Shown here one piece after another: positions 35,116-43,241 of a stretch of DNA of 64,000 nt. The stretch comes from Christiangramia echinicola DSM 19838 (lineage in GTDB: Bacteria; Bacteroidota; Bacteroidia; Flavobacteriales; Flavobacteriaceae). The translations under genes and the position numbers were made by a program. Location of the stretch: the NCBI RefSeq assembly GCF_000423065.1, contig NZ_AUHG01000018.1, positions 62,001 to 126,000 on the forward strand, in the 5' to 3' direction. A model generated the notes under the pieces. It ran no database searches, was not told the origin of the DNA, and was given only the letters and a program-made list of their open reading frames with translations. Numbering within the stretch: position 1 is the stretch's first letter; each line of letters starts with the position of its first letter.

Positions 35116-35520
35116 ATGAAGAAGTTATTAATTATTGTGGTGATGTTAATCGGATTTACCGGTTTTGCACAGGATGAAGTAAAAGGCAATAAAGTTAGTT
35201 CTAAAGAGGTTGCTCCTGTCTGGAAGGGTTGTGAAGACAGTAGTGACAAAAAAGCCTGTTTCAATAAAATGTTAATGCAGCACATAAAGGAAAATATTAA
35301 GTATTCAAAGAATTCCGAAGGAGAATGGATTCGAGGCAAAGCAACCGTTTCCATGAAAGTGAATGAAGAAGGTAAGGTTGTGGTGAATTCTGTAGATGGA
35401 AAATCCCCAGTACTAAATAAGGAAGCTAAAAGGCTAATGGAATCCATACCAGAGATGACTCCAGGGAAACTTGCAGGTAAACCAAGAGCGATTAAATATA
35501 CCATCCCTATCAATTTCTAG
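35116..35520 (+). CDS. Small exported protein with TonB C-terminal-like domain
   Basis: 134 residues: signal peptide MKKLLIIVVMLIGFTGFAQ, a Cys pair (KGCEDSSDKKACFNK), then ATVSMKVNEEGKVVVNSVDG and a TonB-C-like ending (YTIPINF). This form is common in flavobacteria and is often annotated as an energy transducer TonB, but without the membrane and Pro-rich parts it is better called a periplasmic TonB-C-like protein. A terminator follows 66 nt later. Confidence 0.82.
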   Translation: MKKLLIIVVMLIGFTGFAQDEVKGNKVSSKEVAPVWKGCEDSSDKKACFNKMLMQHIKENIKYSKNSEGEWIRGKATVSMKVNEEGKVVVNSVDGKSPVLNKEAKRLMESIPEMTPGKLAGKPRAIKYTIPINF

Positions 35521-35579
35521 ACAGGTTATATTTAACTCGACCTTAACGACTGATTAGCAATGTCGTTTTTAAAAAATTG

Positions 35580-35587
35580 TAAATTTG
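35580..35587 (+). promoter_or_regulatory. -7 box for egtB, adjacent to the upstream terminator
   Basis: TAAATTTG matches the Bacteroidota -7 element exactly. Its last base is the first base of the terminator stem at 35587, so a transcript from here would begin near 35593 inside the hairpin and reach the egtB ATG after about 24 nt. No clear -33 element is seen. Confidence 0.45.
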
Positions 35588-35617
35588 AGTGATACCTAAA
35601 CGTATCACTCTTTTTTT
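35587..35617 (+). terminator. Terminator directly before egtB
   Basis: GAGTGATAC/GTATCACTC, 9-bp perfect stem, 6-nt loop, then seven T ending immediately before the egtB start codon at 35618. It ends the thyA-side transcript. Confidence 0.85.
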
Positions 35618-36781
35618 ATGCTTTCACAAAAGGAACTACTTCAACTATTCAAAGAAACCAGGGCAGATTCAGAGATGATCTGTTCTTATCTGGAAACCGA
35701 AGATTATGTAGTACAGCCAATAGAAAATGTATCTCCACCTAAATGGCATTTAGGCCATACCACCTGGTTCTTTGAGGAATTTATACTTAAAAAATATGCT
35801 TCAGATCATAAGTTATTCGATAAGAATACAGCTTATGTTTTTAATAGCTACTACGAAAGTGTAGGCGACAAGGTTATAAGAACTAACCGCGGGAATTTAT
35901 CCCGACCTACCGTGGCCTGGATCTATGACTTCAGGGAATTTGTAACTTCCGCTATAATAGATCTAATGACTAATAACAGCCTGGACGATGAAGCTCTGGA
36001 AGTTATCGAAATTGGTTGTCATCATGAAAAACAGCACCAGGAATTATTGTATACAGATATAAAATATATACTCGGGAATAATCCTTTATTACCAAAATAC
36101 AATGATGAGTTCAGAGAGAATATCATCCAGGATTTTGAAAATAAATGGATAAATATTCCGGAAGGAGTTTATGAGATTGGGCATAAATCTGATGACTTCT
36201 GTTATGACAATGAGAAAGGAGTTCACAAGAAGTATCTGTGTGAATTCAATATTTCTAATAAGTTAGTAACCAATAGGGAGTTTATTGAATTTATAGATGA
36301 CGGTGGTTATGAAGATGTACTTTTATGGCACGCAGAAGCCTGGGACTGGATCAACGATAATAAAATAAATTGTCCTTCTTACTGGCATAAAATTGATAAT
36401 AACTGGCATCAATTTACCTTAAACGGATTAAAAAGATTAGAACCTGAAGCTCCAGTCACCCATATTTCTTACTATGAAGCATTTGCCTTTTCTCAATGGA
36501 AAGGTATGAGATTACCAACAGAAGAGGAATGGGAAACAGCCCAGGAAAAATTTGATTGGGGAAGTAGATGGGAATGGACCGAGAGTGCATATTCTCCTTA
36601 TCCAAATTACCAGAAACCTGAAGGTGCCCTTGGCGAGTACAATGGTAAGTTCATGGTAAATCAAAAAGTTCTTAGAGGTGGTTCAGTTGCTACTTCCAGG
36701 AATCACACCCGCCCAACCTATAGAAATTTCTTTCATCCACAGCTCAGATGGCAATTTACAGGCTTTAGACTGGTAAAATAA
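35618..36781 (+). CDS. egtB: Ergothioneine biosynthesis protein EgtB-like (sulfoxide synthase)
   Basis: 387 residues. The N-terminal DinB-like domain has the iron-binding histidines: HLGHTTWFFEEF near 45 and HHEKQHQELLYTD near 137. The C-terminal part is a formylglycine-generating-enzyme-like domain (WKGMRLPTEEEWE, LRGGSVATSRNHTRPTYRNFF, FTGFRLVK). EgtB couples a thiol to trimethylhistidine with oxygen. It is followed by egtD after 12 nt. Being separate from the methyltransferase, this is EgtB and not an OvoA fusion. Whether gamma-glutamylcysteine or cysteine is the thiol is not decided; no egtA or egtC is in the window. Confidence 0.92.
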   Translation: MLSQKELLQLFKETRADSEMICSYLETEDYVVQPIENVSPPKWHLGHTTWFFEEFILKKYASDHKLFDKNTAYVFNSYYESVGDKVIRTNRGNLSRPTVAWIYDFREFVTSAIIDLMTNNSLDDEALEVIEIGCHHEKQHQELLYTDIKYILGNNPLLPKYNDEFRENIIQDFENKWINIPEGVYEIGHKSDDFCYDNEKGVHKKYLCEFNISNKLVTNREFIEFIDDGGYEDVLLWHAEAWDWINDNKINCPSYWHKIDNNWHQFTLNGLKRLEPEAPVTHISYYEAFAFSQWKGMRLPTEEEWETAQEKFDWGSRWEWTESAYSPYPNYQKPEGALGEYNGKFMVNQKVLRGGSVATSRNHTRPTYRNFFHPQLRWQFTGFRLVK

Positions 36782-36793
36782 TTCAATATCTAA

Positions 36794-37762
36794 ATGAAAA
36801 ACGCTCCAGAAATAACTTTTGATTCTGCATTTGCCGAGGACACTTATAAAGGATTAAATAGTGATCCTAAATTTCTATTGTCGAAATATATCTATGATAA
36901 AAATGGCGATAAGCTATTTCAAAAGATCATGGATATGCCGGAATATTACCTGACATCTTGTGAATTTGATATCCTAAAGTTAAATGCTGAAAATATTGCC
37001 GATTCCTTTAGCAGTGAAAATGGCTTTGATCTAATTGAACTCGGTGCCGGTGACGGGAAAAAAACCAAGATCCTATTGAAGGAGATGGTAGAGAAAGGAT
37101 ATAATTTCGATTACCTACCGGTAGATATAAGTCAGAATGTACTGGATGAATTAGAGAACTCGCTAAAAGAAGAGATCCCGGAAGCCAGCGTAAAAGTGCA
37201 ACAGGGAACCTACTTTAAAACCCTGGAAAAACTTTCAGAATATAACAGTCGTAAAAAAGTGATCCTTGTTTTAGGCAGCAATATTGGTAATTTATCACAT
37301 AAAGATGCGGTAGATTTCTTAAACAATATTCGCAACGCTATGAGTCCTGAAGACATGCTTTTTATGGGATTTGATCAGAAAAAACACCCGCAGAAAATAC
37401 TGGATGCTTATAATGATCCCTCTGGAATCACAGAAGATTTCAATAAAAATTTACTGGTAAGAATAAATTCTGAACTAGATGGTGATTTCAACCTGAACAA
37501 CTTTTTGCATTGGGAGACCTATGATCCTGAAACCGGGACCGCTAAAAGCTTCTTGGTGAGCAAGAAGGTCCAGGAGGTTAATATTAAAAAATTAGACCTA
37601 CAGATACACTTTGACGCCTGGGAAACGATTCATACCGAGATCTCCCAGAAATATGATGATTCTGTAGTAAAATGGCTCGCAGATGAAGCCGGTCTAAGTG
37701 TAGAGAAGTCCTTTGGGGACAAGGAAAACTGCTATAAAAATTATATATTTAGAAGACAATAA
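36794..37762 (+). CDS. egtD: L-histidine N-alpha-methyltransferase EgtD
   Basis: 322 residues of the EgtD family. The SAM site is LIELGAGDGKKTKILL near 67. LVLGSNIGNLSHKDAVDF is the family motif, and HTEISQKYDDSVV near 292 holds the Glu/Ser pair that binds the histidine imidazole. It trimethylates histidine to hercynine. It lies between egtB and a DUF427 gene (12- and 18-nt gaps), forming an egt operon. It uses SAM, made by metK at 1.9 kb. Confidence 0.93.
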   Translation: MKNAPEITFDSAFAEDTYKGLNSDPKFLLSKYIYDKNGDKLFQKIMDMPEYYLTSCEFDILKLNAENIADSFSSENGFDLIELGAGDGKKTKILLKEMVEKGYNFDYLPVDISQNVLDELENSLKEEIPEASVKVQQGTYFKTLEKLSEYNSRKKVILVLGSNIGNLSHKDAVDFLNNIRNAMSPEDMLFMGFDQKKHPQKILDAYNDPSGITEDFNKNLLVRINSELDGDFNLNNFLHWETYDPETGTAKSFLVSKKVQEVNIKKLDLQIHFDAWETIHTEISQKYDDSVVKWLADEAGLSVEKSFGDKENCYKNYIFRRQ

Positions 37763-37780
37763 TTTCTAAATTACAACCTC

Positions 37781-38062
37781 ATGAAAGCCATATGGAATAA
37801 CACCATTATCGCTGAAAGCTCAAATACAAGGATCGTGGAGAATAATCATTATTTCCCCATGGAAGATGTTAAAGATAAATATTTGAAATCGAGTGACTCC
37901 AACACCAGATGTCCATGGAAAGGAAAGGCATCTTACTTTCACATAGAAATTGATGGGCAAATAAATGAAGATGCTGCCTGGTATTATCCAGAGGCAAGCT
38001 ATGCCGCAAAACCCATCGAGAATTATGTAGCCTTTTGGAAAGGAGTAAAAGTCACGGAATAA
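37781..38062 (+). CDS. DUF427 domain protein
   Basis: 93 residues, a complete DUF427 domain: MKAIWNNTIIAES, YFPMEDV, NTRCPWKGKASYFHI, DAAWYYPEASYAAKPIENYVAFW. The family is widespread, of unknown chemistry. It ends the egtB-egtD operon here; the constant Cys-Pro-Trp-Lys-Gly motif suggests an enzyme or binding role. Confidence 0.9.
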   Translation: MKAIWNNTIIAESSNTRIVENNHYFPMEDVKDKYLKSSDSNTRCPWKGKASYFHIEIDGQINEDAAWYYPEASYAAKPIENYVAFWKGVKVTE

Positions 38063-38096
38063 TTCTATTCAGTGAAATAAGAAACCGGAATAAGAA

Positions 38097-38387
38097 CTAA
38101 ACTTCCAGAACGCTATTTTCAGCCGCTGCAAAATCATTCCACTGATACCCGTCAGCTTCGGCCTCATTTATCCACTGCCCGTCTATGATATATCTAAATT
38201 GATATTTTTGGTCTACCGGCACATTGAACTGACCTTTAAAATTACCATTCTTATATTTTTTCAACTCAGATAACTCCCAACTATTAAAATCCCCAGCTAC
38301 TTCAACTTTATGCGCTTCTTTTGCAGGAACACAAAAAGTGATCTTACATTCTGGTTTAGATTTAAGGTACTGTTTTGTAATTGACAT
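38097..38387 (-). CDS. Stand-alone glycogen-binding-like domain (CBM48/isoamylase early set)
   Basis: 96 residues, only one domain: FCVPAKEAHKVEVAGDFNSWE, then GQFNVPVDQKYQFRYIIDGQW, as in the AMPK-beta/CBM48 family. No catalytic part. It may bind glycogen or another alpha-glucan and attach to a partner. Monocistronic; no glycogen gene nearby. Confidence 0.85.
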   Translation of the reverse strand: MSITKQYLKSKPECKITFCVPAKEAHKVEVAGDFNSWELSELKKYKNGNFKGQFNVPVDQKYQFRYIIDGQWINEAEADGYQWNDFAAAENSVLEV

Positions 38388-38589
38388 GACTATTCTTTTT
38401 TAATAATTCATGCTTCAAATTAAAATAATAAAACAGTATAAAACAATAACAATCAGAAGGTTATAGTTATTTTTTCGAATATCGAAATATTTCCGGGAAT
38501 TTATAGAAGACTTGAAAATACGAAAACGTTATTCTAAATTTTTTCTGCAGAAATTAAGTAAAAATTGATGTGAAATATTCCCCGAACCT

Positions 38590-39672
38590 TTAAATATTCA
38601 AGGCTTTAAATAGTTGATTCAGATCTTTTTCGGTATTAAAATAGTGCATGCTCACCCTTATCCCCTCCCCTCGCAGGGATGTAATAATATCCTTGCCTTT
38701 TAGATCCCCAAATAGACTGTCATTCCCCTTAATATTGAATAATGGAGAAAAATCCTTGCGTTCTGCGATCCATTTTTCCAGGAGACCGGCCTTTATAAAT
38801 CGTTGCCTGGCAATTTCCTTGAGTGTGCTTACCTGATCTGAGATCGTATCTATACCAATTTTTTGAATATGCTCAATTGCAACTTTTAAACTTCCAAAAT
38901 TAAGGGTATCATAATGTCCTGGTTCAAATTTCCCGATAAAATTACCTTCATGGGCCTTATACTTTCCCTGAAGTGAACCAAATCCAAGATGTTTTGGAGA
39001 GAGTTTTCCCTGTACACTTTCATTGAAAAGCATAAAACCATTTCCGTATCCCGCACTCATCCACTTATAACCACTACTCAAAGCGATATCTATTCCAGAC
39101 TCATCGAAATTGAATTTTTCAGTTCCGAAATACTGGGTACCGTCGGCAATCAGGATCAATTCCGGAAACTTTTCTTTAAGTTTCTTTAAAAAATCCAAGC
39201 TCAGTTTGACCCCATTGATATATTGAACGATACTAAAAGCAAAGAAGTGAGGCTTTTCAATTTCGATTTTTTCAATAATATTAGCCTCTAGATCTTCATT
39301 CATATCGGCGTAAACCACCTCAAAATCCCGGGATTCTACGGCCCAGTTTATCGAAGGGTAATCATTTTCGATCAAAAGAGCTTTATTCGGTTTATCAATA
39401 CTTTCTAAAATACTGTTGAATCCATAGGAGAAATTTGGTATTAATGCAACCCGGTTTGGTGCACAGTTAAAGAACTCTCCAACCGTTTCCCTTACTCCGG
39501 TTAACATATCCCCCATTTTCTCTTTCAGAATACTGGCTTTAAGGAAGTAATCCATATCATGATCCTGGCGGAATTCCCAGACTTTTTCAGGTAATAATCC
39601 GGTTGCTGCTGTATTTAAATAGGTATACTGCTCCAGTACAGGGAAGCCTTTTCTTAAATTATCCATAAGCAT
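38590..39672 (-). CDS. Class V aminotransferase-like PLP enzyme (possible EgtE-type lyase)
   Basis: About 361 residues from the ATG at 39672 (another at 39666); a longer frame to 39774 runs into the divergent gene and has a non-native hydrophobic start. Class V features: YLNTAATGLLPE at the start, PNFSYGFNSIL, IADGTQYFGTE for the cofactor Asp, and the PLP Lys in SSGYKWMSAGYGNG. The family includes cysteine desulfurases, kynureninase-like enzymes and the ergothioneine lyase EgtE. Being 0.5 kb from the egt operon makes EgtE a reasonable guess, but it is on the other strand and not proven. Confidence 0.85.
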   Translation of the reverse strand: MLMDNLRKGFPVLEQYTYLNTAATGLLPEKVWEFRQDHDMDYFLKASILKEKMGDMLTGVRETVGEFFNCAPNRVALIPNFSYGFNSILESIDKPNKALLIENDYPSINWAVESRDFEVVYADMNEDLEANIIEKIEIEKPHFFAFSIVQYINGVKLSLDFLKKLKEKFPELILIADGTQYFGTEKFNFDESGIDIALSSGYKWMSAGYGNGFMLFNESVQGKLSPKHLGFGSLQGKYKAHEGNFIGKFEPGHYDTLNFGSLKVAIEHIQKIGIDTISDQVSTLKEIARQRFIKAGLLEKWIAERKDFSPLFNIKGNDSLFGDLKGKDIITSLRGEGIRVSMHYFNTEKDLNQLFKALNI

Positions 39673-39696
39673 TAGGAAGTTCTTTTGATAAAAATG

Positions 39697-39704
39697 TAAA
39701 TTTG
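39697..39704 (+). promoter_or_regulatory. -7 box upstream of the 2TM protein gene
   Basis: TAAATTTG, exact match to TAnnTTTG, 25 nt before the ATG at 39730. The -33 element is not obvious. Confidence 0.4.
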
Positions 39705-39729
39705 ATAGTACACTAATGTAATTGTAAAT

Positions 39730-40188
39730 ATGTTTTCTAAAAAGAAAAACACCTCTAAAATAGATTACGAACAACGCGAACTATACGAAAATGCCAGAAA
39801 GAGGGCTAGACAAAAAAAGCGTCTTTTTCAGCATTTTGTAGTTTTTCTAATTGGAGCCGTCTTCCTTATTGTGCTTAACGTTGTTATAGGTTATCAGGAG
39901 CAATTTAAGCCACTGGGATATAACTGGTTTGTATGGGCCGTATTACTTTGGACGCTCATTTTTTTGGTCCATTTTTTCAATGTTTTTATAGTAAACAGTT
40001 TCATGGGAAAAGACTGGGAAGCCAGACAGGTAGATAAACTAGTAAAAAAACAGAAGCAAAGAATAGCTCATTTACAGGAAAAGGTAGATAGAGATCATCC
40101 TCTCCCTGAAGAAAGAAGAACTATAGACCCTACTACTTCAACAAAAAGAATTAACCCGGAAGACCCGGAGAGACCTATAAATAGTTAG
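39730..40188 (+). CDS. 2TM domain protein
   Basis: 152 residues. A basic N-terminus (YENARKRARQKKRLFQHFVVF), two membrane segments (about 36-55 and 72-92) with NWFVWAVLLWTLIF between them, and a basic coiled tail. This matches the Bacteroidota 2TM family, some of which are attached to LytTR regulators. Followed by folA after 6 nt, so cotranscribed. Confidence 0.87.
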   Translation: MFSKKKNTSKIDYEQRELYENARKRARQKKRLFQHFVVFLIGAVFLIVLNVVIGYQEQFKPLGYNWFVWAVLLWTLIFLVHFFNVFIVNSFMGKDWEARQVDKLVKKQKQRIAHLQEKVDRDHPLPEERRTIDPTTSTKRINPEDPERPINS

Positions 40189-40194
40189 AAATAA

Positions 40195-40677
40195 ATGATC
40201 ACAATAATTGCTGCAGCCGCAGAGAATAACGCTCTTGGTAAAGACAATGATCTTGTATGGCATTTACCCGATGATTTCAAGAGATTTAAGAGACTTACGT
40301 CGGGACATTATATAATTATGGGTAGAAAGACCTTTGAGTCTTTCCCTAAGCTTTTACCTAACCGAACCCATGTAATCATTACCCGAAAAAAGGATTATAG
40401 TCCAGAGGGTACTATCGTTGTAAACTCACTTGACGAGGCACTCAGGGTTTCTAAACTAGATGAACAGCCATTTATTATTGGTGGCGGTGAGATCTATAAG
40501 ATAGGAATGGAAGCTACAGACAGAATTGAACTTACCAGGGTTCATGGAGAATTTGAAGCGGACACGTATTTTCCGGAAATTGATGAAGACAACTGGAAGC
40601 TTATAAAGGAAGAATTTCACGAAAAAGACGATAAGCATGATCATTCTTTTACTTACCTAACCTATGAGCGTAAGTGA
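40195..40677 (+). CDS. folA: Dihydrofolate reductase
   Basis: 160 residues. MITIIAAAAENNALGKDNDLVWHLPDDFKRFK is the standard start; the NADPH motif is GRKTFESFP and VIITRKKDY, with FIIGGGEIYK later. The catalytic acid is Asp in HLPDDFKRFK. It regenerates tetrahydrofolate after ThyA. Its end overlaps the next gene by 14 nt, giving translational coupling. Confidence 0.97.
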   Translation: MITIIAAAAENNALGKDNDLVWHLPDDFKRFKRLTSGHYIIMGRKTFESFPKLLPNRTHVIITRKKDYSPEGTIVVNSLDEALRVSKLDEQPFIIGGGEIYKIGMEATDRIELTRVHGEFEADTYFPEIDEDNWKLIKEEFHEKDDKHDHSFTYLTYERK

Positions 40678-41524
40678 TCAAAGGCGAATATTAGAGCAGA
40701 TTGCTAAAGATCTAGACCTTAAACTTACCGATTATTCGGTACTAAGCGGCGGAGATATTAATAAGGTCTTTCTCATGGAAACATCTTCCGGAAAGTTTGT
40801 GATAAAACTAAATCATGCCGACAGATTCCCTGGAATGTTCGATGCTGAAAAAACAGGTCTGGAAAAATTACTGGAAGCCGAGGTAATTGACATTCCTAAA
40901 CCTATAAAGACAGGGAAAGTAGATTCTCAGTCATATTTAGTACTGGAATACAAAAATCCAGGACAAAAAACTTCAGATTTCTGGGAAATATTCGGGGAGC
41001 AATTAGCGAAGCTACATCAAAAGACCTCCTCCTCTTTCGGTCTGGATACCGATAATTATATTGGCAGCCTACCGCAATACAATGAAACACGTAATTCTGC
41101 TTCCGAATTCTATATTGAAATGCGCCTGGAACCTCAAATAAAAATGGCAGCAGACAATGGATTTCAATTAAATGTTTCAGAACGCTTCTATTCCAATTGT
41201 AAAAATACTATTCCAGATGAGCCTTCCTCTTTAGTGCATGGAGATCTATGGAACGGAAATTACCTGGTTAATTCTCAGGGACTCCCCTGTTTAATAGATC
41301 CTGCTGTTGCTTTTGCTCCTAGAGAATTGGACCTGGGAATGATGCATCTATTTGGCGGTTTTGATGATAGGCTTTTTAAAGTTTACGAAGAAACCTTTCC
41401 GCTTCAGGAAGGATGGAGAGAAAGATTAGATCTTTGGAAGCTATACTACCTACTAGTCCATTTAAACATTTTTGGCTCAGGTTATAGATCCCAGGTAACT
41501 TCGATAATTTCTAAATACAGCTGA
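40664..41524 (+). CDS. Fructosamine-3-kinase family protein
   Basis: 286 residues of the fructosamine/ketosamine kinase family: LSGGDINKVFLMETSSGKFVIKLN, SLVHGDLWNGNYLV for the catalytic loop, and CLIDPAVAFAPRELDLGMMHLFGGF for the metal-binding Asp. It repairs glycated proteins or amines by phosphorylating ketosamines. It overlaps folA by 14 nt; the link to folate metabolism is probably only transcriptional. Confidence 0.92.
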   Translation: MSVSDQRRILEQIAKDLDLKLTDYSVLSGGDINKVFLMETSSGKFVIKLNHADRFPGMFDAEKTGLEKLLEAEVIDIPKPIKTGKVDSQSYLVLEYKNPGQKTSDFWEIFGEQLAKLHQKTSSSFGLDTDNYIGSLPQYNETRNSASEFYIEMRLEPQIKMAADNGFQLNVSERFYSNCKNTIPDEPSSLVHGDLWNGNYLVNSQGLPCLIDPAVAFAPRELDLGMMHLFGGFDDRLFKVYEETFPLQEGWRERLDLWKLYYLLVHLNIFGSGYRSQVTSIISKYS

Positions 41525-41614
41525 TTTTACACTTCTTAACATCGGCGAAACTTTTTTTAGCAGTTCATTAGCGCATATACCGTCACATCTAAAGTATCTT
41601 CATAAAAAATAAAA

Positions 41615-42121
41615 TTGATTATGAGTACTAAAAATTTATATGACGATAAGGCAAGAGAAAAAATAAAGGAACTGGCAGAAGATGTAGATTTCTGCATGCT
41701 GGTTACTAATATGGATGAGAAGCCTTTAAGCGCTGTACCTATGTCTACCAAGCAGGTAGATGATCATGGTGCTGTTTGGTTTTTAAGTAATGCTGATAGT
41801 GAGCACAACAGGAATATTAAAAAGGATAGCGATGTACAGTTGTTGTACAGCGGAACTTCAGATATGGAATTCTTATCTATATATGGAGAAGCATTTATCG
41901 AGACCAACCGCGATGTAATTCATGAATTATTTTCTAAAGCAGATAATGCCTGGTTCGATGGTAAAGATGATCCAAATATTACTGCAATAAAGGTGAATCC
42001 TAAAGAAGCATATTACTGGGATAATAAGGACAGTAAAATGGTAACTCTATTTAAATTAGGTATGGCTGCGGTAAGTGGCAATAACCAGGATATTGGAGAA
42101 AAAGGAAAATTAGACTTATAG
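41615..42121 (+). CDS. Pyridoxamine 5'-phosphate oxidase-like general stress protein
   Basis: 168 residues with the split-barrel flavin fold of general stress protein 26: DDKAREKIKELAEDVDFCMLVTN, GAVWFLSNADSEHNRNI, MEFLSIYGEAFIETNRD. It likely binds a flavin; the substrate is unknown. Monocistronic, ended by a strong terminator. Confidence 0.88.
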   Translation: MIMSTKNLYDDKAREKIKELAEDVDFCMLVTNMDEKPLSAVPMSTKQVDDHGAVWFLSNADSEHNRNIKKDSDVQLLYSGTSDMEFLSIYGEAFIETNRDVIHELFSKADNAWFDGKDDPNITAIKVNPKEAYYWDNKDSKMVTLFKLGMAAVSGNNQDIGEKGKLDL

Positions 42122-42143
42122 AAGACTTGTATTTGCATGAAGA

Positions 42144-42177
42144 GACCTCATAACGAATCTTTGTTATGAGGTCTTTT
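42144..42177 (+). terminator. Terminator before fabD
   Basis: GACCTCATAAC (42144-42154) pairs with GTTATGAGGTC (42163-42173), 8-nt loop, then TTTTT. It closes the stress-protein gene. Confidence 0.85.
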
Positions 42178-42187
42178 TATTTATCCC

Positions 42188-42195
42188 TATTTTTG
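42188..42195 (+). promoter_or_regulatory. -7 box of the fabD promoter
   Basis: TATTTTTG matches TAnnTTTG, 19 nt before the fabD ATG and 10 nt after the terminator. A TTG at 42161-42163 lies 24 nt away, one base outside the usual spacer range, so the -33 element is doubtful. Confidence 0.45.
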
Positions 42196-42214
42196 CTTTC
42201 CTAAACCAACATTT

Positions 42215-43096
42215 ATGAAAGCATACGTTTTTCCCGGTCAGGGAGCCCAGTTTTCGGGAATGGGATTGGATCTTTATGAAAAGTCTCCCGAAGCACAGGA
42301 CCTGTTCAACCAGGCAAATGATATACTTGGATTTTCTATTACAGATATAATGTTTGAAGGATCTGCTGAAGATCTGAAGCAAACTAAGGTTACACAACCA
42401 GCAGTTTTTCTTCATTCAGTGATCTTGAGTAAAGTTCTTGGAGATAGCTTTAAACCAGATATGGTTGCAGGACATTCACTTGGAGAATTTTCAGCGCTTG
42501 TAGCCAACAGAACACTAAGCTTTGAAGACGGATTAAAACTGGTATCTCAAAGAGCCCAGGCCATGCAAAAAGCGTGTGAATTAGAACCTTCCACTATGGC
42601 AGCAGTATTAGGACTTGAAGATGAAATGGTAGAATCTGTATGTTCAGAAACTGAAGGAATTGTAGTTGCAGCTAACTATAACTGCCCGGGGCAACTGGTG
42701 ATTTCTGGTGCTTATGATGCAGTAGAAAGAGCTTGTGAGAATCTAAAGGAAAGAGGAGCTAGAAGAGCCTTGATACTTCCTGTAGGGGGGGCATTTCACT
42801 CTCCATTAATGGAACCAGCCAGGAAAGATCTGGCCGCGGCAATTGAAAACTCAACCTTCAATAATCCTATCTGCCCGGTTTATCAAAATGTAAGCACATT
42901 TGCGGTAAACGATCCTGAGGAGATCAAGAAAAATCTTGTTTTTCAATTGACCGCCCCGGTAAAATGGACCCAATCTGTTCAAAATATGATCAAGGACGGA
43001 GCTTCAGAATTTGTAGAAGTTGGTCCTGGAAAAGTCCTACAGGGACTGGTTAAAAAAATAGAAAGAAGTATGGAGACCTCATCTGCAGGAATCTAA
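42215..43096 (+). CDS. fabD: Malonyl-CoA:ACP transacylase
   Basis: 293 residues. MKAYVFPGQGAQFSGMG is the usual start, Ser in GHSLGEFSAL (near 90) is the acyl site, and His in GGAFHSPLME is its partner. It moves malonyl from CoA to acyl carrier protein for fatty acid synthesis. It stands alone, away from other fab genes, with its own promoter and terminator. Confidence 0.97.
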   Translation: MKAYVFPGQGAQFSGMGLDLYEKSPEAQDLFNQANDILGFSITDIMFEGSAEDLKQTKVTQPAVFLHSVILSKVLGDSFKPDMVAGHSLGEFSALVANRTLSFEDGLKLVSQRAQAMQKACELEPSTMAAVLGLEDEMVESVCSETEGIVVAANYNCPGQLVISGAYDAVERACENLKERGARRALILPVGGAFHSPLMEPARKDLAAAIENSTFNNPICPVYQNVSTFAVNDPEEIKKNLVFQLTAPVKWTQSVQNMIKDGASEFVEVGPGKVLQGLVKKIERSMETSSAGI

Positions 43097-43120
43097 TAAT
43101 TCTTATTATTATATAATTGA

Positions 43121-43153
43121 AAAGCCTGATCAAATATTTGATCAGGCTTTTTT
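43121..43153. terminator. Perfect palindromic terminator after fabD
   Basis: A perfect inverted repeat from 43121 to 43150 (arms start AAAGCCTGATCAAA) with A and T runs on each side. It follows fabD by 25 nt. Confidence 0.85.
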
Positions 43154-43167
43154 AGTTGTATTTATCT

Positions 43168-43230
43168 CCCTAACCCTGAACTCGATTCAAATTCTATAAT
43201 TTGAGATCCTGAAACAAGTTCTGGATAACT
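43168..43230. repeat. Degraded intergenic palindromic repeat
   Basis: Contains CCTGAACTCGATTCA and ATCCTGAAACAAGTTCTGGAT, imperfect relatives of the repeat type at 1181-1199, with TCAAATT/AATTTGA at 43187-43204 between. It lies between the end of fabD and the convergent amidohydrolase gene. Confidence 0.4.
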
Positions 43231-43241
43231 CTATATTCTGT

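Noticed and set aside
36794-37762. Ovothiol pathway (OvoA) instead of ergothioneine
   Set aside because: OvoA is a fusion of sulfoxide synthase and methyltransferase; here the two are separate genes with EgtB and EgtD motifs.
39673-39774. Longer N-terminus for the class V aminotransferase
   Set aside because: It would overlap the divergent 2TM gene and its -7 box and adds an untypical hydrophobic stretch.
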